Source of the DNA: Portulaca oleracea
Lineage: Eukaryota > Streptophyta > Magnoliopsida > Caryophyllales > Portulacaceae
NCBI GenBank assembly: GCA_029582165.1
Contig: CM055868.1
Coordinates: 7,267,501-7,331,500, forward strand
Direction of reading: 5' to 3'
Length of the DNA: 64,000 bases
Below the pieces are notes generated by a model. That model made no database searches and was not told the DNA's origin. It worked only from the letters and a program-made list of their open reading frames with translations. A program made the position numbers and the translations under genes. The first letter of the stretch is position 1; each line of letters begins with the position of its first letter. Below, piece by piece: positions 21,140 to 31,900 of this stretch.

Positions 21140-21705
21140 GAAATTCAACATTCTGCTTTGATGACTTGAATCTTGGACTTTATTGACTTGGGAGTCTCAA
21201 ACTTGAAAATCTTGAATTTTGATTTAAAAGTATTTAACTTTGACGACTTGAGAACCTTTGATTTAAAAGTCTTTAATTTTGACTTGAAAGTCTTTAATTT
21301 TGCTGACTTGTGAGTCTTTTCTGTTGAAGACTTGGGAGTCTTGGTTTTGACTTGAAAGTCTTTAATTTGATGACTTAGAGTCTTTGATTTGAAAATTTTG
21401 AACTTTGACTTGAGAGTCTTCAATTTTGATGCACTTGAAAGTCTTGGATTTCGACTTGGGAGTCTTTAACTTGATGACTTGGGAGCCTTTGATTTGAAAA
21501 TTTGAATTTGGACTTGTAAGTCTTGATTTGAATGACTTGAAAGTCTTGAACTTCGACTTGAAAGTCTTGATTTTGGATTGGTGATTTTTTTTTTTTGATG
21601 ACTTGGAAGTCTTGAATTTTTGACTTGTGAGTCTTGATTTGGATGACTTAGAAGTCTTGATTTGGATGACTTGTGAGTCTTTTCTAACTTGACTTGACAA
21701 CTTGT
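21140..21705. repeat. Degenerate short tandem repeats, GACTTGAAAGTCTTGA type
   Basis: About 20-27-bp imperfect units built from GACTTG, AGTCTT and GAATTTTGA. Each unit can form a small hairpin (GACTTGAAAGTC). The minus-strand frames translate to KTFKSK-rich peptides that are a by-product of the repeat. It begins directly after the gag stop codon. Confidence 0.85.
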
Positions 21706-21712
21706 AAAAAGT

Positions 21713-23305
21713 TCAATCGGATTCATCGCTTTCATCTTCATCGAATACGATCTTGCCTTCATTTTTAAGCCTCATGACAAGCTCCTTAAAAGTTTGACAC
21801 TTCTCCAACGGATGGCTACTGATCCTATGATACTTGCAGTATTTAGGGTCATTGATTCTTCCAACTTCACTTGGACGCTTCGACTCTGGAAGTTTAATAA
21901 TTCCTTTTTCAAGAAGTTTATTAAGTATTTCAGGTGTATCACCATCAGAGAAAGGATATTCTTTCTCTCCAAAAATCATGGATGAAGGAATTCCTTTTGA
22001 CGTGCCCCCGAGTGAAGTTTGCTTCTCCTTGACACTTGGTCTTCTTGCATCATGTTTGAAAATTGTGAGCTCCATGTCATGTGCCCGTGTTGCCAAGTCT
22101 TGAAAAGTTGTTGGCTTACTCATATGCAAAACATAAAGCAGATCCCATTCCATGCCTTGTATACACATCTCAACAGCGGAGGCTTCGGACAATCGATCTT
22201 TACACTCAAGGCTGAGTGACCTCCAACGATTGATGTAGTCCAAGACTGGCTCCCGGTACCACTGCTTCGTGTTTGTCAACTCCATCATACTGACGGTGCG
22301 TTGAGTGCTATAGAATCGCTTAAGGAATTCTTGCTCCATTTCTCCCCAACTGTCGATAGACTCTGGCTCCAAGTCCGTATACCAATCAAAGGCGATTCCT
22401 TTAAGGGTTCTAACAAACTGCTTCACCAGTCGATCTCCCTCAGTCCCAGCATTATTGCATGTCTCGATGAAATGAGCTATATGCTGCTTAGGATTCCTTT
22501 TACCATCGAAGTGAGTGAATTTTGGCGGTTGATAGCAGTATGGCATGCGAAGTGCGTCAATCCTCTTTGTGTAAGGCTTCTTGTACAATTGAGTTTTACG
22601 AGAGCCTCCCTCGATCTGAGCTTTTATCGCATCGGCTACTAGTTTTTGGATCTGCTCTACAGACAATGAGCCCGAGCCAGAATATTTCTCTTCTTCGTCG
22701 GAGTCTTCGTGATTGGATCCTTCATCGGAATCTTCATCTCCCGAACCTTCGTCAAATTTGCTAGCGGGTCGCTTTTTTAGCTTCTTTGTCAATTTCTTGA
22801 TCCGCTCATCTTGTCGCTTAATATGCTCAGTCTTTTCCTCGCTTTCTTTCTCAAGTCTTGCCAGTGTGGCCTTCATAGTTATGAATTCTTCTTCATAGTT
22901 AATAGCATCTGTGACCATAGCGGGCATAATAACGGTGTCAATAGAGTCGGTATCAGAATCGGAGGAGAGCGGATCCCTTGGTGATTTTCGCGTTTCCTCG
23001 CCATCTTCATAGTCTTCATCCTCTTCACTCAATGGTTGAGGGAAGATTTCATTCATCCATTGAGCGACTATCTTCTCCGGGTCATCAACGGCTTGAATCG
23101 AAGTAGTTTGGTTTGTCCCCGGCAAGTTGGAGTCAAAGATTTGCAACGGGGCACTCGCACCAACTTGTTTCGTGGCCTCAATAGCGGTGATCTTGGCCAT
23201 ACTTCTAGTGATTACTCCATTGGATGTTGCACTAGTTACCGATTCTTGTGACTTGGATTGAGTAAATTTATTCAAAGCATGATAGATGTTGGTCTTAGGA
23301 GCCAT
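21713..23305 (-). CDS. gag: Retrotransposon Gag polyprotein
   Basis: Minus strand; 530 residues from the ATG at 23305. An upstream in-frame ATG at 23419 lies inside the LTR and is less likely, because the MAPKTNIYHALNKF start follows the primer-binding site by about 55 bp. Gag assembles the virus-like particle and packages the element RNA. The N-terminal third is acidic and disordered (Glu/Asp/Ser runs, GSGDEDSDEGSNHEDSDEEE region). A charged coiled-coil-like stretch follows (LARLEKESEEKTEHIKRQ). The Retrotrans_gag core holds AFDWYTDLEPESIDSW, EFLKRFYSTQRTVSM and LDYINRWRSLSLECKDRL. Near the C-terminus CKYHRISSHPLEKC is a zinc-binding CxxH...HxxxxC-type motif. The frame is intact. No protease or pol follows. 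Confidence 0.88.
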   Translation of the reverse strand: MAPKTNIYHALNKFTQSKSQESVTSATSNGVITRSMAKITAIEATKQVGASAPLQIFDSNLPGTNQTTSIQAVDDPEKIVAQWMNEIFPQPLSEEDEDYEDGEETRKSPRDPLSSDSDTDSIDTVIMPAMVTDAINYEEEFITMKATLARLEKESEEKTEHIKRQDERIKKLTKKLKKRPASKFDEGSGDEDSDEGSNHEDSDEEEKYSGSGSLSVEQIQKLVADAIKAQIEGGSRKTQLYKKPYTKRIDALRMPYCYQPPKFTHFDGKRNPKQHIAHFIETCNNAGTEGDRLVKQFVRTLKGIAFDWYTDLEPESIDSWGEMEQEFLKRFYSTQRTVSMMELTNTKQWYREPVLDYINRWRSLSLECKDRLSEASAVEMCIQGMEWDLLYVLHMSKPTTFQDLATRAHDMELTIFKHDARRPSVKEKQTSLGGTSKGIPSSMIFGEKEYPFSDGDTPEILNKLLEKGIIKLPESKRPSEVGRINDPKYCKYHRISSHPLEKCQTFKELVMRLKNEGKIVFDEDESDESD

Positions 23306-23360
23306 CTTCTTCGAATGACGAGTAGTTCGTTCTTGGAGAAAGAGATGAGAGGTAGAAAGG

Positions 23361-23380
23361 TCCCACCGGGCGTGCCAAAA
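23361..23380 (-). other. Probable primer-binding site of the gag-only element
   Basis: On the minus strand TTTTGGCACGCCCGGTGGGA begins 2 bases after the 5' LTR end. TGGCACGCCC(A/G)GTGGGAC is a recurrent post-LTR motif in plant gypsy-type elements. The tRNA primer was not identified. Confidence 0.6.
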
Positions 23381-23382
23381 TT

Positions 23383-24028
23383 TGTAAACACAAATTTTCG
23401 GGTCTAAATAAATAAACACAAGAAATTAGTGAACAAATATAATATATTAATTTCAAAGGATTTTGGGTACAATCTCTATGTATTTGTTACAAAATAAATG
23501 TAACTCCTCCGATTCGATCTCCTTGAATGAACTTGAACGAGTCTTGAATGAATATAATCTTGGATGAATGTGGTCTTGAACGAATATAATCTTGGATGAA
23601 TGTGGTCTTGAACGAGGGTCGTAGAGACTTGATCCCGATCAAGAGGAAGTGGTTTGATCTCCCACGAATGGACGACACGAGCTTAAGCTTTGTTGTGCTT
23701 TTGTCTTCGAGAGCGAGATTGAGAGCTTGTGAGTCTTTCCTTTGATGTTTTTCCACCTCTTGAAATGAAGGAGAATGGTCTCTATTTATAGAGAACTTGG
23801 GCTAGCCTTTAGGTCCATTTAATTCCTTAAAAAAAGGACAAATATTTATATGTCATCCATGACACGTGGCGTAATTTTATTGGCCAAAAATATAATGTCA
23901 TTTAATTTATTATTAAATGATCCACCATAATTAATTTAACACATGGCGGGTTATAATTGGCCGAATTAAAATTATTTTAATTTCCACGTGGCTAGTCTTG
24001 CTTGGTTGACAAATTTTTGCCTTCTACA
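23383..24028 (-). repeat. 5' LTR of the gag-only element, with TATA box
   Basis: Near-identical partner of 18473-19118. On the minus strand TATAAATA (23783-23790) stands in a CTCTATAAATAGAG palindrome and is the likely promoter. Confidence 0.92.
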
Positions 24029-24384
24029 ACATGATAGACCATGGTGCGCCCGAGTGTAAATTGCATGGTGCGCCCAATGCCTATCATTTCTCTCTCTATC
24101 TCTCTTTTTTTTTAAAAAAACTTTTTTTATTTGATTTCTGTAAAACCTCGAAAAATTCAAATGCGTTAATTGACCATGACGTTGTTAATAATTTAGGATG
24201 ACTCCGTTAATTTTTAAGAATTTATCGGTGATTAATTCTGCTAACACTTGAGCTCGTAGGATCATTGAGGAATTAACAAGGGTAAAATAGTAATTTTATA
24301 AGTTATGGGAACGTGTTTGGCAGTAAGAGTAATTTGGTAATTTTATGAGATTCATATTGTATGATGTTATGTGTTTTTCTTTTA

Positions 24385-24813
24385 GGCTATGTTCGGCAGT
24401 AGCGTTTGGCGTTTTGACCAAGTCAAAACTCTAATTGCATAAATATTAGCGTTTAGTAAGCTAGCATTTTGAGGAACATTTAACGTTTTAAGGAGCGTTT
24501 TGTGAAATGCTAATAAAGTTAACGTTTAGCGTTTGGAATAGCGTTTCATATTTTTCGGTCAAAAAAAACCCTTTGTAAATTTTATCTTTTGGAAATTATT
24601 GATACTTTTTTTGTCAATTCACATTAATCTGCTAATTGAACTGCTAAATTTACCGAACACAATTCTCATTTGAACAGTCATCCGCTACTTAAACTGCTAT
24701 CTACTGCTTAAACCGCTATCCGCTGCTTAAACCGCCATCCGCTGCTTAAACCGCCATCCGCTACATAAACCGCTATCCACTATCTAAAACACTAATTTTG
24801 CCGAACAAAGGCC
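24385..24813. mobile_element. MITE of the GGCCCTGTTCGGCA family, copy 1
   Basis: The left end GGCTATGTTCGGCAGTAGCG and right end TTTTGCCGAACAAAGGCC are inverted relatives. The interior repeats AACCGCTATCCGCT and GCGTTT words. It abuts copy 2 at 24810, and the two share the GGCC at the junction. Confidence 0.75.
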
Positions 24814-25248
24814 CTGTTCGGCAACAATGTTTAAGGTAGCATTTATCGTTTTCATTGAATTAAAACTCTATTTTATAAATTTTAGGTGTTCGGTAAATTA
24901 GCGGATAGAGTTTTAAATAGCGTTTTGTAAAAAATTTGAGACGTTAAATACATTAACGTCTGATGAAATAAAATAGCGTTTAACATGTTGATTTGCAAAA
25001 TTACCCTTCAATTGCATGTCACTGTTCTTGCGACTGACAAGTGGAGTGATCCCAGGCTCCATATTATTTTTGAAGAGTTGGAGAAAAGTATCGTAAATTA
25101 TTAGCCTTTGAAGATTGGTGGTTTTTTTTTTCTAGTTTGAACATAGAAGATCTTAGTAACATGTATTCTTATTTTTAAAATGATATTAATTTGCAGGTGT
25201 TTTTTTTATGAAATTTATTGGAGAATTATTATGTCTAATTTAGGGTTC

Positions 25249-25298
<50 letters not shown>

Positions 25299-25487
25299 TC
25301 CTTTTTGGTCATTCTATAGTCGTCAGTTAGCTCAACTGCTAATTTTACCAAACATATTCTTTATAAATAGATACTTAAACAGCTATAAGCAATCCGCTAA
25401 AATTTAACCGCTATCAGCTACCTAAACCGTCATTCGCTACCTCAACCGCTATCAGCTATTGAATATACTATTTTTGCCGAACAGGGC
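24810..25487. mobile_element. MITE of the GGCCCTGTTCGGCA family, copy 2
   Basis: GGCCCTGTTCGGCAACA on the left and TTTTTGCCGAACAGGGCC on the right form clear inverted ends, with AAA/AAAG flanks on both sides. It carries an (AAT)n microsatellite at 25249-25296 and the same CGCTATCAGCTACC words as copy 1. Confidence 0.82.
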
Positions 25488-25538
25488 CAAAGTCTTAATC
25501 ATTTGATGAATTGTGTGTTTACTTTTGATTATTAGTTA

Positions 25539-25542
25539 TGAG

Positions 25543-25581
<39 letters not shown>

Positions 25582-25592
25582 GTTATTGTTAT
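25539..25592. repeat. (ATT)n microsatellite
   Basis: About 13 ATT units followed by TGTTAT units, upstream of the helicase TATA box. It matches the position of a shorter ATT run in the distant Tekay-like LTR (55122-55145). Confidence 0.9.
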
Positions 25593-25681
25593 TGTGTCAA
25601 AATCATATTTTAGTTATGATAAAGGTTGAGTTAGAGTAGAATTAGAATTAGTATTAGTATTTTTAGTTCCATTAGATAACA

Positions 25682-25689
25682 TATAAAAA
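25682..25689 (+). promoter_or_regulatory. TATA box of the DEAD-box helicase gene, probably LTR-derived
   Basis: TATAAAAA lies 222 bp before the start codon at 25904, leaving a leader of roughly 190 nt rich in CCACCG/GCCGCC. The surrounding sequence resembles the TATA region of the Tekay-like LTR at 59060-59090. Confidence 0.65.
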
Positions 25690-25903
25690 GCCAAGTATTT
25701 TCCCTAACCCCAGCAACCACGATCGCCTCTGTCTTTCCCTCGATCTCTCGGTGTCTGCTCCACCGGACCACCACGCAGACCGAAGGCCGCCGCGCCTCAG
25801 CCATTGCCCGCACTCATCGTTGTCGTCTCCCAGAACCAAAGGAAGACGACCACTGCTTCGCTGCTGTTGTAGGGGGGAAGGAGAATTAGCAATTTGTTTG
25901 AGA

Positions 25904-28900
25904 ATGGAGGAAGAAAATTACGAAGAAGCGACTTCATTCAAGGAGCTGGGAGTCTGTGACGCATTAGTTGAAGCATGTCACAAATTAGGGTGGAGAGCCC
26001 CAACTAAGATTCAAGCTGAAGCCATACCCCATGCCCTTCAAGGTTCCTCTCTTATTCATACAACTTATTGAGTTGGTTGTTTGTGTGAGTAATTCTAAGT
26101 GCTGAATGATTGAATTGAGTTGGTTGTTTGTGTGATTGTTTTTCCTTTTTTCAGGGAAAGATATCATTGGGCTTTCTCATACTGGTTCCGGCAAAACTGG
26201 GGCTTTCAGTTTGCCTATCATCCACGCTTTATTGAATTCCCCCAAACATCCCCCTTTCTTTGCTTGCGTGCTTTTGCCAACCCGGTATGTTTCTGTTCAC
26301 TAAATATTGCTTCATGTTTGATTTTGGAATGCTAACTCACCCAACATCAAGTTTGCAAATTTTGAGCTGTATTTTTTATTATAGTATTAGGAAATCTGTG
26401 GACTTTACTCTTGGGTATGGATGGATTGTGCACTTATTGTTTGCCACATTGTATATAGCCCTATAGAAAGCCAATGGTCCTAGTGTGCTTAATTTATCTT
26501 CACCTTAAAAAAAGGTATATTTTCTGAAACCTCTTGCCATTGTTTGTGGAAATTTAATTTATATTCCTTTCATCAGCCCCTTTTGTGCATGTTTAAAGGG
26601 TGTTACAGAATTGAAATAGTTGATGGAGTGATTTTGGCCCATTCACATGCGACTGTTATTTACTAGAGTACATATAGAATCTTCTTATTTTGGGTGGTTG
26701 TATTTGTTTCACCTTGTATCCGTTGTGGTCTTTCAGTTTTGTAGCTCTTATTAGATATCGTTTGTGCACCCCTTAAATGCATAGTTGATAATCAAGTTGC
26801 AAGAAGTTGGGGTTATTATGATTCTGATCATTTCTTATCTTTTCATTCAGGGAGCTTGCAATTCAAATCGCTGAACAGTTTGAAGCTTTGGGGGCTAATA
26901 TTGGCTTAAGAACTGCTGTGGTAAGCTTTTAAGGGTGCATAATAACTCTCATTGCATCCTGTTGGAGCCTTTTCAACATATTTGATGGATTATATATAAA
27001 CCTAAACCAATACTCCGAAATCCTATCCAAGCAAGGTATAGAGGGGTCGGATGTAGCAGCCTTGCCTCCAATTTTGTAATTTAGAGATATCGGTTCTAAT
27101 TGATGCAAGATCTAGAAATCGTTTCCTACATATTATATGGTTAATGGGGCATTAATTTACTTCAGCCAATTGCAATACAATAAAAAACAACAACAATAGC
27201 GTACCCCAGTATAATCTTGCTATTGCGAGGTCTGAGGTGATCTGGACGTAGGCAGCCTTCCCCTTGCACAGGAGTGCATGAAGAGGCTACTCGTTACAAT
27301 CTAAGTTGAAAAAAGAATTTTCTCAAATGTCCAGATTATGCGTATGACAACATATTTTACGGTCATCAATGTGATAAATCTTAAAGATGTTCACTTTGGA
27401 CTGCATTTTTCAGTCATCACTCATAGTCATCAGTTTGGCCAGTTTTTTCAAGCTCATATGCTCTCATTATTTCTTTGAAATCGAAAAGCAGACTAAAAGG
27501 AAAAAAAAGGAACTGATAGCAAATATTCCCATTGCTTCCAATTAATAAAGTTTTTGCTCTTGTTGGGTAGACGACTGGTGCTCATGTCTTTTAAAAAAAG
27601 ACATGTTTCCTCTGTTTTTTTTTTTTAAATTTTAAGATATTTTTTTTATAGTTATTTAGTCATATATCCTGAGTTGATGATAGATTTGTGCCTTCTGAAG
27701 CTTGTTGGCGGGGTAGACATGAATCAACAGCAAATTGCTCTTGCGAAACGACCTCACATCATAGTAAGTATTTGCTCTCTTTTTGGCACTGTACTGTTGT
27801 CTTCTTTGTTCTGTGTTGCCTTCTGTTTTATACATTTGAATACTGAAATTTAAAAAATTGGAAATTGAAATTCTGTTTTTGAGCCTATATGTCAGATATA
27901 AATTGACGTATATGACATATTTTGAAACTAAACAATAAAATAACAGTTTTAAAAGTAGATTGAACAAGGGTTGTGTTTGAACACGCGTACTACATCATGG
28001 TTGTGGTTGAACATGGCTACTACTTTCTAAATTTCTGATTAGCGTTAAATTTCATTCGTTGTAGATTGCAACACCTGGACGTCTTATGGATCACTTAGCC
28101 AATACCAAGGGGTTTTCACTCGGTGCATTGAAGTATCTGGTATGCTATTTGGTTGATCTGCTAGCCCAACCCAAATTTTTTTAATATCTTTGGTAGTTAT
28201 TAACATTGCCCTAATCTCCTAATGTTCCGCAAACAGTCAAGTCTGAACTCTAAAGTGTAGTTGGAACATCGTCTTGTGAAAGTGCTATTATTTCTCGCAT
28301 TCTAAAACGTGGTTTTGAGTGTCTGTGTTCTTTTTGTTTCATCAAGTATTTTATGCATCTATTTAAGGCGAAAGCAAGATTGCAACCTTTCGAGTAATAT
28401 ATTGTTTTATTGAAGTTTTCGCTGAACATGTGCTGGAGATTGTGGAAATTATTTTCATGATTGTTTGTGTTTGAACGTGGATGCTTCTGCAGCTTTGACT
28501 TATTACGGATCCTTGCCTATCTTTTATCTTTTATCTGATTGTTTTCTTTGCGTCAATCCTTCTATCATGATTACATTGTTGAACCCGTAAGCCGATGAAA
28601 ACAGTAGGGGGACAGAGAAGACTATCATTATTGTCTATGAAGCACGGACACTTCTATCAGCCTCACGTATCCGTGTCGGATACATATCCGACACCGACAC
28701 TCTCGGATACTCCTTGGATACGTGTCGGACACGCTAGAAAACGTGTCTCTTAAATAATTACCAAAATAAACATCCGGCACTTGGAGGACTCATGGTGGAC
28801 ACGCGTATTCCAACCTTAGGACACCTCCGAATCATTGATGGGCATCACAATTTCGGCTAGCCACATCCATAGACATCCTCAACAATGATCCCCTTTTTTC

Positions 28901-31900
28901 AATATATCATTGTTTTTTCCTATTGCTTTACCATCTTACACATACCTTTTCTCTTTCATATAACTTTGTCCGTCTTCCATTTTTTTTATAAGATTTTATG
29001 TTTTATATATATAACTTTACGACTCATAAACTATTAAAGAAAATATATTCATTAACCAACATTTTTAAAATAAAATTTGATATTTTTTGAAGAACTATAT
29101 GAATTACGGTACATGTCGGACAACGCGTCGTGTCCTTAATTTTTCAAAAATTGCGTCTTCCCGTGTCGTATCGTATCCGTGTCCCGTGTCCCAGTCTGTG
29201 CTTCTTAGATTATTGTACATCCAGTTGGTTCGGACCTCCCTTCTGTTTACTTCCATAGTTTGAACTTCTGAAAAACTTCTATTTTATTCGTTTTCCTTTT
29301 CTTTAAATCCTTTTCTCCTGTGGTTGTGTATGACTTGTTCATAGTCAAAGCCATAAGTGTGAGTGTGAGACTTGTCAGTCACTGCATGTTTTTCCCTTTC
29401 CGCTTGAAATCCATAATGTGTTTGGGGTTTAGGTTTTCAATTCTAGTTGGTTGTATCATTCTTGTACATGATTTACAGGTACTGGATGAGGCTGATAGAT
29501 TATTGAATAATGAGTTTGAGAAAGGTCTTGATGACATTTTGAAAGTCATCCCTCTTGACAGAAAAACTTATTTGTTTTCTGCCACTATGACCAATAAGGT
29601 AAGCTCTCTGATTAAAGTTACTCTGGTGATAGTTGTGTGCTGAATTGTTTTTTTATTATTTATATTTATTTACTCCTGTCTCTTGTTCAGAGCGAGGTTA
29701 CTTTTAGGCTCCGTTTGGTCTTTGGAAAATGAAATGGAAAGAAAATTTTTATCTCTTCACTAATTTAGTATAAGATCTTCCATGTTCTCCACCAATCTAT
29801 CCCTTGATTTTCTCCCTCCCCAATCCTACCATCTCATTTAGCTTATCATATTTCCATCTCACTTTCCTCTCAATTTTGAAAGGAAAATGTTGATGGCAAA
29901 ATTAATGTAACTTTTCCATTATGTTTTCCATCTAACTCTTCTTCCTCCAACTTTTTAAAGCCAAGTTAAGAAAAATAAATGATGAATCAAAAATTTTTCT
30001 TTCCATCCTACTTTTCAAGAACCAAACGGAGCCTTAGTGATAAGAGTGAAACCAACCCGACTCTAACCTGAGATTGCTCTGATGTTGATGTAACATTGTT
30101 TTGCTGAATGTTTCGTAATGTCTCTTTTTGAGCTGCAGGTTAAAAAGCTACAAAAGGCTTGTTTAAGGAATCCTGTAAAGGTGAGATATGGATGTGTGAT
30201 GTCTTGCTCCCCAGAAAAAGAAAAAGAGATAAAAAGGATATATATAACACAACTTTTTTCCCCTTTTTTTTCCTGATAACATGTGTTCTTCCAGATTGAA
30301 GCGGCTTCCAAGTATTCAACAGTCGACACATTGAAGCAGCAGTATCTTTTCATTCCTGCTAAAACCAAGGTTTGTGGTTCATTTCTAATAGTTTAAAACT
30401 AGTCTGTATGGTTTCTATCCAGTTTGTTGGTTGAATTTCTGTCTTTGTTTCTTTTTGGATAGATTATAGATATGACTTTGTTTCTCTTTAAATGGATATG
30501 ATGGAAGGTGTTTTGGCAACCTTTATGTTTGGAGCCTACAGCAAAAAGGGCTCCATAAAGTCATTATGTCATCTGGTAGTCTATGACTAGAACCATCTTT
30601 TGTGATTGCTCTGCCTACTCCTTTCCCAATTCTTCCTTTTGTGTCTTCCTAGTTCCTACCTTCTAACGACAGCAGAAAGTACTTCTATTTGTTATGTCAT
30701 TGGAGTTCTTAGCCTCTTAGGGAACAACGGAGATCTTGTTTATCCTCTCCCATCTTCCTATTAAGAAATTGCGGCTGTACCCCTCAGCTGTTGACTTGCA
30801 GACCAATGAATATTGTCGTTGAAAATTATTGTCACCTTCTCACACTCACCTTCTTAGATTATTGTACATCGTTTAATTTCTTTCGCTTGTTGGCTTTCTT
30901 CTTGAGTCAATGGCTTAGCTTGATACAATCTTGCAGTCCAAATGGTACTACATTTGGTTAGCTTCAGACAAAATCGGGAGTAGTGTATTCGGGTAGACTT
31001 AACATGATTTTATTGGTGTTTTCAATAAAATTGAATTTCAAGTTTATAATTTTCAATAAATTTTGATCAGCAGGATGATAAATTCCAAATTTTAGCATAA
31101 TTTATTCAAATCTCACTAAAAAGCATCAGTTATTCAAATCTCACTAAAAAGACTATACAATTTTTATTAGGTAGGAGGGGTCAGGTATGGAGTGGGGATG
31201 ATTTGCACTAATAAGTCATACCTATAAGTAATTTTATTTCTAATCGGTCCTCATATTTATGGATAAACAGTGTCCACATGTAAGAACCTATGTTACTTCG
31301 ACTCTTCATTTTCGTTGTCATACCCCGGTACCCATGTTGGACCCTTCTCACACGGACAAGGGTATGACACTTCAAATTGCAACGAAAATATGCAAATTTT
31401 CTTAAAATTAGCTAAGTCTAACACCCTTATCCATGTCCATATTGGACACCCGTACCCGAGTCTGAGGAACATAGGTAAGAGCTGTATATGCTTTCCCTTG
31501 GCTATCCTCATTGCCTGGCCTTTCTTTATATAATGTTGGCACCTTCAAGTATATTACCAATTAAAGTTATTCTTATGTTCAGCGCTATATATTAAATCTG
31601 AGTCATGAAAATTCAGTATGCAATAAACTTGTAAGTCATAAATATACTCCTTTTTTTAATATTAAAGTTCATAGGCCCCATATTCATTTTTCTTTGTACC
31701 CAATAAAAAGGGCAGACTTGAGGCAGGTTTACCTCCCCCCCCCCCCCCCAATTGGTGAATTTGCCTTTTCTTTAATGTCATTTCTACATTCTTTAACTAT
31801 ATATTTGTTGATTTTGACTCAGTTTGCTAATATATTTTGAGTCTGTTCTGCAGGATTGCTATCTTGTATATTTATTAACAGAAAAGGCTGGAAGTGCTTC

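Larger units (their letters stand above)
18473..24028 (-). mobile_element. Young non-autonomous LTR retrotransposon (gag only), minus strand, TSD ACATG
   Basis: Two 646-bp LTRs (18473-19118 and 23383-24028) start TGTAAACACAAATTT and end GCCTTCTACA on the plus strand. The 5-bp duplication ACATG flanks the element exactly (18468-18472, 24029-24033). By eye the LTRs differ by about six substitutions and two one-base indels (about 1 %), so insertion was recent. The gag frame is on the minus strand, so the right LTR is the 5' LTR. A gag gene is present, but no protease, RT or integrase is found in the 2.6 kb between gag and the 3' LTR. That space holds tandem repeats and non-retroviral sequence instead. 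It should depend on an autonomous partner. Confidence 0.92.
24139..25750 (+). mobile_element. Remnant of a Tekay-like LTR, interrupted by MITEs and running into the helicase promoter
   Basis: It starts TGTAAAACCTCGAAAAA. It then follows the LTR at 54952-61969 co-linearly: TTGACCATGACG, TGCTAACACTTGAGCTCGTAGG, ATCATTGAGG and AACAAGGGTA. After the nested MITEs (24385-25487) it continues with TTATGAGATTATTA, GTATTAGT, a TTTTTAGTT block and ACATATAAAAAGCC, again matching the distant LTR around its own TATA box (59077-59084). The match fades into the helicase leader after about 25700. There is no right LTR end, so the rest was lost or has diverged into the gene. Confidence 0.65.

Noticed and set aside
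25751..25903. N-terminal extension of the helicase
   Set aside because: The upstream frame is open but has no ATG; it is Pro/Arg-rich leader sequence, and homologues start at the MEEE-type acidic N-terminus.
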